The notes under the pieces are model-generated. The model did no database searches. It was not told the DNA's origin and saw only the letters and a program-made list of their open reading frames with translations. Made by a program: the position numbers and the translations under genes. Of a stretch of DNA of 64,000 nt, positions 32,577 to 44,384 are shown piece after piece. The DNA comes from Flammula alnicola (Eukaryota > Basidiomycota > Agaricomycetes > Agaricales > Strophariaceae), in the NCBI GenBank assembly GCA_015499995.1, contig JADNRV010000078.1, forward strand, positions 124,001-188,000, read 5' to 3'. Numbering within the stretch: position 1 is the first letter of the stretch; every line of letters starts with the position of its first letter.

Positions 32577-35500
32577 TCAATTCCGTGCCTTAGAAACGAG
32601 AGGCGTAAGCGTTGTCCGTTTGTCAATGCGAAAGATGCATGATAGGACCCACTTCGATTTCAAATGCGACCTCATCCCATTGAAGCTAAACAACGGAGGT
32701 GGCCTTTCCATCGGACCCTCGATTCCAACATCATGCATGCGATGGACGACCGTCGAAAGCTCGACTCTGATTCTGATATTCTTAACAACTTCGCCCATGC
32801 TCGAGACCTCCGGGACAGTGCTACTTCCTTCTGCAGCAGCACTCCCGTCAATGGGAAGATTGTCGTCTGCCTTTCCGTCGTCGGCGGCAGCAGCAGCGGC
32901 AGCTTCGGTCACTTGCCTTGTCCTCAAGCAATGCCTGCATCCATAATTCTTCTTGTCTATCTCCGCCCTCCCCTTAACGGTTAATGTGGCAGTGCCCAAA
33001 AGTTTCTGGGCGACTCCGTATTCGTAGGGATATCCACCGAGGTGGGAAGAAATCTTGTCAAGCGAAGCGAAGGACACCTCCATGACGTCGTGTCTGTGGC
33101 TGTGTCCAATCTTTAACAAGAAAAGACAGTTTTTGTGAATTTTAATGAATAGTAAGTGGATCGTCAAATGGCAATACTTACAATGTTTCGAGTATCCATG
33201 ACCATAGGTGGGTCGCAGGATGTGCAAACAGTCGCGATGCCACTCTTCAACATATAGTGGCCACCATCCCGGTCTTCTGCATATTCGAGTGCTGAGAGGC
33301 ACTTTTTCAAGACGTTGATGGCCTATGAACGACATAAGGAAACAGCCTTGTCATCTGAAAGAAAGGAGACCAACTTTCTCGTCTTTAACAAAATTTGTCG
33401 CGTCCCAGGCGGCCTTCTTTCCCTTCCTGATTCTCCCTTTCTTCTGGTTTCCAACACCACACTCATGCCTGCAAGCGCCTGCGAAATCCAAGGATTCATC
33501 ATCCCTATACTTCGCATCTATCCTCTGGCACTGCATACACAAGAATCTCGCCGTAACCCTCTCAACCGGGTGCAAAATATTCTTGTTGGCGTTCTTCCAG
33601 TTCTTTGGGAAGCCCAACGCGATGCCAAGATCTATTTTGGCTTTGTCTGTCCACTTCTTCAGCTGAGTCGACAAAAGGTCCTTCATCACGGGGTTGTTCT
33701 GGAGTGTATCGGAGACAGACGTTGTAGATGCAGCCCGTTCGGTTGTTTGCAGCATGCTGATGACGGGAAGTTGTCTGAAGGTCGACAACGATGGGAGGTA
33801 GGGATGTGTTTTCATGGACCGAAGACGATTATAAACGTCTTCAACATCCTTCCGGTTGTGCATGAGCGAAATTTCCGTGTTACGGCGTTCAGACTTCTCA
33901 GAGTGAGCAAGGAGCATGGCTTCGATTTCCTCTTTCATGACTTTGACGTCTAAACATTTTAGGGCTATCAGAAACTGTTTTGCCAAAAAAAAAAAAAAAA
34001 AAAAAAAAAGAAGAGGAGACAACGCACCGACTTCATTGACATTCTCCATCAATTTGGTCTTGCGGCTCTGATATACGCCATAGGGAGTGCATTTCAACAA
34101 ATCATCATAATCCCAGCCATAGCTGGAAGCAATTTTCTTCCCCCTATAAAATTTGTACATACATCAATTAGAAACAAAACATGGGCGAGGACAGTGGGGC
34201 TAACTTACGATTTTTCGTTAGCATCTTTGGTCCTGGAATACCGCTGCTGGCGCACGCTCTTCCATTTGTGTAACTCAACGCAAAGCTTGGGGTCATTACA
34301 TTCATTAGCAGGGTCTCTTCCGGAAAAAGAACGAAAACAAACCTCCATCCACTCCTTTTTTCGCGCTTCAAGTATTTTGTACTTCTGCAGGGACGAGTGT
34401 CAAAATCAGAAGTGCCAGACGATGTAAAATGTGTATACTGTACCTTCTTATAATCTTCTTTGTCTTTGTCGCGAAGATACTCAGACTTGGTAGCAACGTA
34501 GTTGTCAGCACGACAGTAATATTTTATCCCTGTATCAGGCCCTGTTCAAAATCAAAGAAAGTGAGATTAGAGCCATCGAGATGAACAACCAAGAGAAAAT
34601 AGAACATACACGTTCTTACGTGATGAGCGCTGCCTGCAAAAGAAAAGGATTTCGTTATGACTATCCTGGGCTTTCAAGTGAGTCAGACAAATGAAACATA
34701 AACTTACTGGAAAAGCTTTCCATCTCATTTACTGGCAAGATCGCAACTAGTCTCGGATCCTTGGAAGGATTATTGTTGACCTGCGTCAGCTTGCTGAAGA
34801 TAACATCAAATTTCAGCGTCTGCGCCTCCGGCTTCTAGCAAAACAGAACTTACGAAAGTAAAGAACATTTCCTCTGCAGAAGGGAATAATAATTAGAATG
34901 GGAAAGAAAGGAAATGCTCGTGATGGTACTGACGCTCCTGCATACCCGCGCTCTCAAGGCGAATGACGCATACATTACTGAAGTCTCCTTCGAGCAGCAC
35001 TAGTTAAACGCTGTCAGAACACATTCTGGCCATTTCAAAAAGAAATGCTCACCTCACATTCGCCCGAATCGAACAAGAAAGCCGCATAGGCTGCCTCTCC
35101 GAAGAACTGCACGGGAGGATCAGGCAGCTTGACAATTTTCTTTGTACCTGGGGGCGTTGCGTTTCCAGGAGCATTCTGTGCGACAACTGGTGCGATAGGT
35201 CCGCCAAGTATCCACATAGCCCCCCCTACGAGCACACCGGGCCCGGGAAGAACTTGTTGAATACCGAATACAGTGCTAGGTATAGGTGGTGGGGTCAAGA
35301 CCTCGAATGTACACCCAGACCCGTTCCTTGCCTCTCGCCATATAAACTGCGCATTCGGACTGAGGAGCGTAAGGCAGAGGGCCTTGCAGGTCCGCGCTGT
35401 GGCGAGAACGTGCTCGGGTGATCCTGTAAGGATGAGGATCTCAGAGAGAAGTTCGAGTGGCAAGGTGAGGATGGGTGACGGTTTGGGAGGGACAGCGGGG

Positions 35501-36333
35501 TCGTCGCCAGGGGGAATTTGATCTTGTTGGGCAGCTGGTTCGGACTCGGAGGACAAGATACTGGTGACGGTATTAACGGCTGCGACAACATGATTTCGTT
35601 CCTCTTCATCGAGACGTGGTTTCTTTGATGGAGGAACGTCCGCAGGAAGAGTGGTCGATGAATCGTCTTCTCGAGCTCGTCGACGCGTGATGGAGGATGG
35701 AGGCGATGTCCATGCCTGTTCTGAGTTGGCCTGTGCCCCTGTATTCGACGCAACGGCCGTCGAGGTTTCAGCTGCGACAACAACATATGAAAGAGCATCG
35801 GGTACAACGTCTTCGGTTCCAAGTAATGCTGACATCTCTGCATCTTGCGCAAGATCAGATTGGGTTTGAATTTGAGGTATGTCGGTGTCTAGACGTCGCT
35901 TCTTGGCTGCAGGAACATCGTCTCTTCTGGCCGCAGACTCGGGCGCTTCGCTTGTATCTTCACTAAGGTTTTCCCTTGCTTTCCCCTTTGAACTACCATC
36001 CAGGACACTAGTTCCAGAATTTCCCGACGTCGGTGCTTCTGCAGCGCCCTTGTCTTTGTCTATATCAGTCGTAGTGGAACCTGTGCCTTCGCTGGTATCA
36101 TCCTCTAAGCTCCGCTTCTTTGGATTCGAAACAATAGAGCGTGATTTTCGGCCCTCGTTTGGGTCAGATAGTAATACCGACTCTGACGACTCGAGTATAG
36201 GAGTAAGAGCTTGAGAGCTGGGCTGGGTTTCCAAGTCGTTCTTCCGTGTGCTGATAACATCCGCGTCGGCATCTACATCATCCACAGTGCTAGAAAGTGT
36301 CCTGTCGGACGGTGTTGGCGATGAAGCCTTCAT
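32577..36333 (-). CDS. F-box protein (large basidiomycete family)
   Basis: Many exons read leftward from the ATG at 36331-36333. The first ~250 residues are disordered and Ser/Asp/Glu-rich with several basic KKR(R/S)L motifs. The F-box follows at about 35330-35480: ILTLPLELLSEILILTGSPE, then TARTCKALCLTLL and FIWREAR. The remainder is the long Cys/Trp-containing region usual after such F-boxes in mushrooms (FGWDYDDLLKCTPYG-like, YNRLRSMKTHPYLPSLSTFR, FLCMQCQRIDAKY, ESLDFAGACRHECG, AAWDATNFVKDEKA). The C-terminus holds Ala- and acidic-rich stretches and ends PLVSKARN. F-box proteins recruit substrates to SCF ubiquitin ligases (family knowledge); the substrate is unknown. The intron near 33960-34030 contains a 25-base A run (T run on the coding strand). 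The exact 3' exon joins around 33000-33300 were not all resolved, so two adjacent genes cannot be fully excluded. Confidence 0.75.
33985..34009 (+). repeat. 25-base poly(A) run inside an F-box gene intron
   Basis: A25 on the plus strand (T25 on the coding strand) upstream of a TTTTGGCAAAACAG-like acceptor region. It acts as an unusually long polypyrimidine tract or is a slippage-prone microsatellite; length may be an assembly artefact. Confidence 0.9.
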
Positions 36334-36947
36334 CGTTCACTAACAAAAACGGCGGAGTTGTGTCTCCTTTCAACTTGAAGCGAGACGCTTCGGCCTCCGG
36401 CCAAGCCAGGTCCGTGAAATTCCCACGCTCAGTTCTGTCAGTGCGCCACACTCTAACTCTGACTTTCAAAATTTTTTGGGCTGTATTCTTGAGGAAAGTT
36501 CAGTGGGATAGCTCATCTCGATACATATCTAATCCGGAGGTAACTTTTGCAGATTGGGCCAGGGTTCAAGTTCGCTGGCGGTACCCCTGCGACTAAGCGC
36601 TGGGCGGGTGGCCTCAATATTGTGTATTAACGGCGCCACCTTTTTTTTAAAAAAATACTAAAACATGGAAATGTCCTGATTTTTTATGAAATCAAACTTA
36701 CCAATGGATCCGTAAATTGACAACCCAGCAAGCTACCAAATTTTTAATGCCATTATACTCAATTCAGGCAGACAACTGCACGTAAAATGTAGACTTTGAT
36801 TCAGCGTTGCGTCAGCTGAATGAATTCTGAGCATGAGGGGTCCCGATGATTGCGATCTTAAAAAACTCAGCAAATGGAAGATACGCATGAGGATAGACAA
36901 ACAAGACATCGACTACGTACGATCACTACTGCAAGCAGCTTGAAATT
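36334..36947. other. Intergenic, no gene recognised
   Basis: Promoter region of the F-box gene and 3' flank of the Cys-rich secreted protein. No gene is seen. Confidence 0.4.
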
Positions 36948-37403
36948 CTAGTTCTGAGCCCATAATACTGGTTCCAAGACCTCATCCCAGTCTCCTATGT
37001 GGTCAATACCTGCTTCGCGCCCGACACCACTCTTACTTTCATCATCGCCCTCGCTTGGCTCTTTCCCTGGTCCACCTGGAGGAGCTGGGCCACGAGGAAG
37101 AGGGCAGCAATGCACCTTGGTGCCAGTCCAGCAACACAACCCATCTCCACACTTATCTTTTTTGGTTGCAACATACCCCGCACCACATTCTCCTGCACAA
37201 AATGGTGCCGTGCCCGACCAGAAACACGTCGGGGAGGCAAAATCGATGTTGTGCGCAACATTAATGCCTTCGGGGAACATAAGACTGAGATCCAGATCCA
37301 AGGTACAGGGGGAGCCGTCGACTTGAGTGGGGACGAAGGACAGCGTGGCTGCAAAATAGAGTAGAGCAGCGAGCTTTCCGTTGTGTGTGGAGGTCACTGG
37401 CAT
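36948..37403 (-). CDS. Small secreted cysteine-rich protein
   Basis: A single-exon gene of 151 codons from the ATG at 37401-37403. A signal peptide (NGKLAALLYFAATLSFVPTQ) precedes a compact domain with ten cysteines: C in SPCTLDLDL, then TCFWSGTAPFCAGECGAGY, DKCGDGLCCWTG and VHCCP. The C-terminal ~50 residues are Gly/Pro- and acid-rich and probably disordered. The CFWSGTAPFC-G-C...CC...CC pattern recurs in uncharacterised secreted fungal proteins (family knowledge, recalled without a search). It is likely an extracellular, disulphide-rich protein; effector-like roles are speculation. Confidence 0.75.
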   Translation of the reverse strand: MPVTSTHNGKLAALLYFAATLSFVPTQVDGSPCTLDLDLSLMFPEGINVAHNIDFASPTCFWSGTAPFCAGECGAGYVATKKDKCGDGLCCWTGTKVHCCPLPRGPAPPGGPGKEPSEGDDESKSGVGREAGIDHIGDWDEVLEPVLWAQN

Positions 37404-38516
37404 AGTGTTACTGCTTCTTCAAATTTGTAAGAAGGCAGTCAATATCTGGGCTGTTACTTCCTGAAGAGAGCGTTGACAACGTACCTATGGTCAATTCCAA
37501 TCCTAAAGTTGATTGAAATAAGATTAATGCAAAAAGGCATGTAAAAATGATTCAGGACTCACGTTGAAGTCGTCTGGATGGGTGCCGGAAAGCCCCAAAC
37601 CTTCTTGTTCACGCCGCATTTATACGATTCGAAGATGACATTATCATTACAAGACAGCTCTCAAATTTTCATGATAGATGTCTTCTGGGTAAACGAACGG
37701 GAATGCAAATCTCGAAAGCTTGCTGAGAAGAAAACTGGGCCGTGGGAAGATTATAAATACAATTTCCCATTAGCGCTCCCGGCCCCGTTCCAACAAACGT
37801 TTCATCCGTTCCACGCTGGTTCATGCTCAGTAAAAGGGACATGACGCAGAAGTCAAGCAAAGTCAAACAGGACATGCTTTAGTTCAAATATTGCGTTTGG
37901 TACGCAGGCAGGCCCATATGTCAGGGGTTAGCGCAATGTATTCTACCCCACTCCGAGCCTCGGTCGCGGCCTGAAAGCTTCGGCCCCTCCATGGCCAATT
38001 TCTCTTTCTTCCAGAAGAGTTTGCGTCAATCCAATGGCCCGCACCATCGGCATGGTGAACCTGAGGAGAGGTAAGTCTCGAGCCAAGTTACCATGGCTGC
38101 CGAAAGACTTGCTATGGACCATTCAAAGTTGCTAATATTATTTCGTAATCACTCGCGATGAGCGCTCCTCCGACTCGTGCATGTTACCAGACCGCGCGAT
38201 GGAATCGGTATTTTACAAGGTCTCTAGAGGACCCGTTGGCCGGCATTATCCAGTCCATCAACACACATGATGCTTGCCTTATTTCACATTGCAACCGAAG
38301 ACGACCCTGACTAGGTTTCCTGACTGTCTAGTTTCTAGGCTTCTCTATTCATCTCTACGGTCGCCCAGTTTTCATCCTTTTCTGAATGGCAGCGACGACC
38401 GCTAGCTACTTCAGCACGACATTCAGGAGGCGTACCGACTTCGAGGACACACTCTATTGACATCTATAACTTGTGGGATCGCAAGATAGCCCAAAACACC
38501 GATTGCAACCGTGACA
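37404..38516. other. Intergenic, no gene recognised
   Basis: Divergent promoter region between the Cys-rich secreted protein and the DUF6533 gene. No gene or tRNA fold is found. Confidence 0.4.
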
Positions 38517-40116
38517 ATGGCATCGCAGGACGATGCGCTGCTTTTCAAGGAGTTGGTTGGGACAAGGACGGTGATGGTGAGCTCCTTCTCTATCCATTGT
38601 TCTGTTGAACGTGATTCATCTGGATATTCCAGTATGCTGAAGGTAGGGCGGCTCGAATCCTGCAATTCTTTTCCCGGAACAAAGCGTGGCTGATACGAAC
38701 ACAGCGGCAGCGGTGTCGATGTTCTTATGGGACTACTTGCTCACTCTAGAGATGGAAATGTCGCTCGTGTGGAAATCCAAGTGCAACTTGGTTAATTTCT
38801 TATTCTTTGTCCAGAGATACACGCCTTTTATCGACACAGCCTGCCTAGCTGTTTACAGTGAGTTGTTTTTTTCTTGTGGCCGCCCCTGTCTCCTTTCCTG
38901 CTCACCCGTGCTTAATCAGGTAGATGGGGTCATAATATGAGCCCAGATGAATGTTCGCGTCTCGGGTATATCAGTGGATGTTCGTGAAAGCTTTGTTCCT
39001 GATGCCTTTGATTTTGATGACTGACGCGCCATTTTACAGTCATGTATCTTGTGGGCATGGGCAGCGCCGAATGTGAGTAACCTTCAAAGTTCAATGTCTG
39101 GAGACGGAGTCTTATGTACTTTCCAGTAATTCTCACCCTCCGCGTCTGGGCGCTCTGGGACCGTAACCGGCTAATGTTCATCATCTTTTCATTTGGCTAT
39201 GTCGTTCTCTGCTTTCCATCCTTCGCTTCCATGTATTATTTTCACAAGTACCTTGTGTGTAAGTGCTATGAATTATTTTTGTCCTCGGATTTTAACTACT
39301 TTATCATCTCAGTTTCCGAGGCACCCTATCCAGGATTCCGAGGCTGCTTTACTGTAGGAGAGAGACCATATATAGTATTCCACTGGACGATTCTATTGAT
39401 GTGGAATACCTGTGAGTGAGAGCCATAGACAACCCATCACGATGGATTGACGACATCTTTCCAGCCACTCTAATCCTCATGATAATTCCTTCTATACACG
39501 CATGTATGTTCTCCGGTTTTGAGGTTACACCCTACAGAAGGCTTAAATTCAAACTTCGCAGATCGTCTAGGAGTACGGACCAGGCTAACTACCATTATCT
39601 ATCGTGATGGTATGTTCCAATGACGCCTTCTACTTATATTTCTGACAACGTTGAATTATCAGGTATTTTTTATTACATGTTTCTTTTCTGTGGGTCCAGA
39701 ATAAAAGGCAATATTTCTCAAGATTAATGCTATATTTTTGTTCGTTTTTAGTTTTGTCGATTGTCAACATCGTGGTCACTCTGGTCCTGCCTGTGAGTCT
39801 CAAAACTGCATTAGTACCGCTACGACCTTTCCATCTCACTCCTGGGTTTGTAATTGTAGCCTTCGATGCGGGCCATCATGACAGCGTATGTGCTCTCCTT
39901 TGCGAAATGTATATTTTCCTCAACGCATTCGTATTCTGGCTCTACAGTGTAGAGCGGTGTCTGCATTCTATGTTCGCAAGTCGAGTTCTTCTCCATATGC
40001 GCGAACATGCCAGAGAAATGTACGATAGGGCTTCCAGCCCTGTGGAGTTTGCCACAATCGAAGGGCTATCTATAATTGACCCGGTGAACTTGGACCCGGA
40101 GGAGAGGCACTTATAG
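38517..40116 (+). CDS. DUF6533-type multipass membrane protein
   Basis: A multi-exon gene starting MASQDDALLFKELVGTRTVM at 38517. A tiny second exon of 10 bases (TATGCTGAAG, about 38636-38645) links it to the DUF6533 signature AAAVSMFLWDYLLTLEMEMS and VWKSKCNLVNFLFFVQRYTP with FIDTACLAVY. Further membrane segments follow: VILTLRVWALWDRNR, LMFIIFSFGYVVLCFPSF and VLSIVNIVVTLVLPVSLKTA, plus a segment near FLNAFVFWLYSVERCL. The C-terminus is cytosolic and acidic (DPVNLDPEERHL). LRVWALW-R and Y--FID are hallmarks of this basidiomycete family of roughly seven-helix membrane proteins of unknown function. Introns are ~50-70 bp. Confidence 0.8.
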
Positions 40117-41379
40117 CATGTTTGCCATGTTATCGCCACGTAGGGCGGCAGATCTATCGGCAGCATGCATCGGTGCTCTTTCCAATATGCTCTGCAGGCT
40201 TGAGCCAGAGCCATGGGTGGCATTTATATACGCTGACTCAATCCACCGTCAACACCCAACCGTGTTATAGGGGTGTATATACTTCATGAATTCATAATCA
40301 TCCGTTTAATTACATATAATGGGGATTGAGCTCACGCTTTCACGCACCCGGTCGCACGTCAATCCAAACATCAACCAATGTTCTTGCTGGTGACTGCTAC
40401 CAGTGGAGACATCTACATGTATGTAGTACGAATACATTCAATTCATGAGCGAAGGCAAATGATACAGGGCGAGGCGGGGCTCGATAACGGTGACTATACA
40501 CAACACAAAAAGGGCTAACAAGGGAAAATCGAACTTGAGCAACGACGGGGAGCAGGTATGCGATGAAGTTATCACGGATATAGATGAAGGGGCCAGCGAA
40601 GATCGGGACGGACCAAAAATGCTTGATGGAGGAGAAACGCTGAGAAGGTTGTGTAGACTCGGTAGAGGCAATGGGATTTGAGGAAAAATTCGAAGAGACA
40701 CGGCGTGTTTGGAATGTCTGACGAGGATGTGGGTGGATCCGGGATGCAGTGATGTGGTGTGGATGGAAAGAACCAATAAGAAATGCGGAAGAATGACTAA
40801 AGAGAAAGAAGGAAAAACAAGTCGACAGCGCACGATCTAGATGACGAGAATGAGAAAGAGTCTGGGAAAAAGAGAACGAAATGAAGGGGAATCATGACCA
40901 CAAAAAAAAACACAGAAGAGATCCAGCCAATTGGGTGGATGGTGTATTTGGGGAATATGCATGGTGATAAACCATGCGGCTTGTGCGGGGCGGCGTTGGG
41001 TATAGAGAGGCTGAGTGGGGGTGGGGTGGGATTGGGTGGGTAGTATCTAGGACGCCGGATGCGATGGGAGTGACCAATAAATGGATGCACCACGAACCAA
41101 TGGGCGGTGGGTTCAGACACGCGCACACAGGTGAGGCCTCAGCCAGTCGCGTGGTGCGGGAAATTTTCGGCGGAGAGAAAAAAGGTATGAAGTGGAGATT
41201 AATCGCAGACCCCTGACCCCATGGCAGGCAGACGCGCATTTGGCGCGATTACGCGCGCGCCTGTATGTAGGTCAATTAACGCTTCCGTGGCCTCGATATC
41301 CCCCATCCTCTCCTCAGCAAGCGACCTCTACCCAACAACACCTTCAGAACCTTCCAACATCATGTCTTGCGTGCAGGCC
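40117..41379. other. Intergenic between convergent genes; CT/GA-biased
   Basis: No gene is supported. From 40440 to 41240 the minus strand is pyrimidine- and Pro/Ser-codon-rich and gives open frames in several phases at once, which reflects composition. Part may be the 3' UTR of the phosphodiesterase gene. Confidence 0.4.
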
Positions 41380-43740
41380 TCATGGTGAAACTTGCAGCTT
41401 GAAAGGACGCGGAATCATGAACGTCGCACCTGACGGCTGAAGCGGCGGCGGATGAAGGGCCGCAGACGGCATCGGGGCGGACGCAGGGTGCGGCGGCGGC
41501 AACATTTTCTTCGGAGTAGCGTTGTTCGACTCGGACGCAGGAGCAGACGGAGGTGATGGTGGACGGAAAAGCGCCGCGAGCCCACCGCCAAGCCCCGCCA
41601 CCGTCGTCGTCGTCGCCGCACACCACGAATTCCGCGAGCCCTTCCTGTCCTTCGCGCTGTGCTTCTGCTGCCGCAGACTGCCGACCTTGCTGGCGGCGCG
41701 GATGGCTGCATGGGGCGTGGGCGCGCTGAGGAGCTGCTGGCTGGACCCCAAGCCTGAGCCCGAGCCTGATCCCGCGACAGACGGACACCTGTTCGAGCTG
41801 GACGCCTCAGATATGGGCGAGAACACGGACGACGAGACGGACTCGGTGGGCGAGTCGGGGATGGACGTCGACTCGTTTTCGGACCTTCCTGAGGAGGAAG
41901 GTGGGTACGGGCTTTCTGAAGGCGTTTTGGCGGGGTAGGAGGGAAGAGTAAGCGGGAATGCAGTGGTGTACCAGTCAGATTGGCGAGAGGACGATGAGGG
42001 GACAGAGGAGAGGACAGAGATGAAAGAAGCAGCAGAGGACGGTGGCGGCGGCGGAGATGGTGATGAAGACGCTGATGGTGATGAGGATGGAGGCGGCGGG
42101 TTTTGTGTGGTTGATATCCACTGAGCGCCGCTTTCCCGTAACTTCGTCAGGTCGGCTTTGCGCGTTTTCCATGTCTTCAAGTTCGATTTACAGTGGGTGT
42201 TGTACATCCGCATTTCGGGTACAGCCTTTTCCGTGAGCTCCAGCAAAGGCTTTGCGAATCGAGTGATAAAGAATATCTGTCCATCGGCCTCCGCGATGGG
42301 TCGTCAGACGAGGTCACTGTCGGCTTCATGTTCAGCTCCTCTTCAAGTGAGCCTGGGCAGTCCACTCTTGCATAAGTGCGTTTGCCCAGTGCTTCGAGAC
42401 GAGAAATGGACGTGTCTGACACCCACATTCTGTCAGAAATGTCGTGACCAGAATAGAAGACAAGAAAACTACACACCGGATTGCTGATATCCGCGTTCTT
42501 CAAGATAGCCTGACAAATGACAATCTGCCTCTGACAGAGTGATCCTGACTGGCCATCGATCGTGCTTTTTAGGCGCTTCATAAAGTCCTCATGCACGCCC
42601 ATATCCGTCGCAAGCACCGACTGCTGCAATATCTTGCGAATGTGATTTCCGTGCTTCGGGTCGTCCAGTAGCACGCCTAGTCCATGATACCTCATCACGC
42701 GCAGTAGTAGTTGGCAATGCATATTTTCCAGTGCGGAACTATGATCGAAGACTAAAGATAGAGGCGTTTTGGCGTTTTTCTGATCACGTTGGAATAAGAG
42801 TTAGTATAGAAGGGTGGAAAGGTGATTTAATTTTGGGACGTACCATGAACATGTTCGAAAACCCCGGGTGACCTACGTCGTGGCCGATGGCCGCGACATA
42901 CAGGATAAAAAGTTCTCGTAAACCCAAGCTCGTTATCAGACGGCTACCGTCGAATGCTTTCCTGGGTTTCCACGTCCGATTGGGGGCGAAAAGTATCGTG
43001 GGAGGAGGCACCATGCCCGCTGATTTCAAGTACGACTGCGACGCCTGCAGGACGTCCAGTGCATGCTCAAAATTATGGTAGGTATTTTCGTATCTGTATA
43101 TTCTGCGGAGGTGATGGATAAACGCTGAAATTTGGTCTGTGTGAAGTTGGACGGTGAGGAGTCGCACGACAAGGGCTAAGAGCGTAGGTTACTCACGCAT
43201 CGAGAGCGGAATTACCTCCTGCATGCCTTCTACTCGGAAGAGCGCTTCGAAGAGAATCAGCGTGCATTCGATGAGCTCCTCATCAGGCAGCTTATGAGGT
43301 TCGAAATGCCAGCGATCGAGAGAATAGATGAGACGTGATCTAACCGACTCTGGAAGCTCGGCTGGCGGTCTGCGGCGGTAGTTCATCAGTCGGAAGGAAA
43401 ATTATACCACTCAGATGAAATGGCCACCGGTGGCACCACTCACGAGGCGAGGCTGTTATCGTTGACAGAATTGAGCGTTTCTGTGTACATATCGCTCAGC
43501 AGCTCTGCGTAGATAGTTCTGAAGTGGGGCAAAACACATGTCCAGAACAAGCAGTTGAAGATGGATAAATTTTACGCACTCGAGCTCTGCGGCGTCACCG
43601 CCCATCCATCCCTGCCCTTGGCCTGCATTTGTGGTTGCGAGATGCAGCCCGCCAACATCTGCACTTCGTCGTCTCCAGTCTCGCGGAATTACAGGGTGCG
43701 GGGTTGTCGCCGTCTGCGGCTGCAAGATCGTAACACACAT
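41380..43740 (-). CDS. Class I 3',5'-cyclic nucleotide phosphodiesterase
   Basis: About six exons read leftward; the most likely ATG is 43738-43740 (MCVTILQPQTATTP), though an upstream start cannot be excluded. The PDEase_I domain shows the metal-binding motifs in order: ENTYHNFEHALDVLQ, AAIGHDVGHPGFSN, a segment with SSALENMHC (His replaced family-typically by Cys), LLATDMG-like VLATDMGVHEDF and KNADISNPV. Class I phosphodiesterases hydrolyse cAMP/cGMP to 5'-nucleotides and switch off cyclic-nucleotide signalling; in fungi this is the high-affinity Pde2 type (family knowledge). Behind the catalytic domain (ending near TRFAKPLLELTEKAVPEM) lies a long Ser/Pro/Ala-rich tail of about 230 residues that is predicted disordered and may be regulatory. 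Confidence 0.88.
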
Positions 43741-44291
43741 GCTTGGCGATAGCACGGGTGGTTTTACGGAGACGGTGGACTTGAGGCCGTCTGTAGGACG
43801 ATTGTGAGGAAGAGAGAAGGTAAGAGGGTGCAGTAGAAAAGAATGAATATTTGTGGGTAAAGATGGGGGTTCTTCGGTCGCGTGGTTGTGCCAAGTATGC
43901 TCTCGTGGCCTGCTCGTGGGTTTTCTTACGATCGTACTGGGACCCCGAAACCATGTCCCCCCTTCCGACCAATGCCCGGCATTTTATTTCTCTCACAGTC
44001 AACATCATGAAAAAGTCTCGAAAAAGACTCTTTTCGCATACGCAATCTTTCGGCACCTGTTGCAAAGGGGCACACAAGATTACGGTGCATCCAGCGTCGA
44101 GTCTAAGGATGGAATCTATCCGAAGATTGTCGCAAGGAGGTACATCGTCATCGAATCACCGATTGGCTATCTCTTCTCTGCGAGATAGCCAATAAAATAC
44201 CCGCTTCATCTGCATCTGCATGGGTGCATGATAAGGACGTCGACGTTGAAAAACCTCCGACTATCACTAAGAAAAGGCTTAATGCAAAAAG
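43741..44291. other. Upstream region of phosphodiesterase gene
   Basis: No independent gene is supported; it may contain a 5' UTR or an unrecognised first exon of the phosphodiesterase. Confidence 0.4.
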
Positions 44292-44384
44292 CGTCACCTG
44301 AGCGATTCGAACACTCGCGGGCAAAGCCCAACCGCTAATTGCATTTATAGCAGGCGATCCCGTTAACCACTCCGGCAAAGTGAC
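44292..44384 (-). tRNA. tRNA-Ser(GCT), intron-containing
   Basis: Minus-strand class II tRNA. Acceptor GTCACTT/AGGTGAC, D arm CCG...CGG, anticodon stem ATCGC/GCGGT, long variable arm TGGGCTTTGCCCG and T arm GAGTG-TTCGAAT-CGCTC. Anticodon GCT (44349-44351) reads AGC/AGT serine codons. An 11-nt intron (44337-44347) follows position 37. A T5 terminator lies just downstream (CTTTTTGC). Confidence 0.92.

Noticed and set aside
33315..33953. 212-codon plus-strand frame
   Set aside because: It is antisense to exons of the F-box gene with conserved motifs (SLSTFRQLP, MQCQRIDAKY) on the minus strand.
41522..41938. 138-codon plus-strand frame
   Set aside because: Antisense shadow of the Ser/Pro-rich phosphodiesterase tail.
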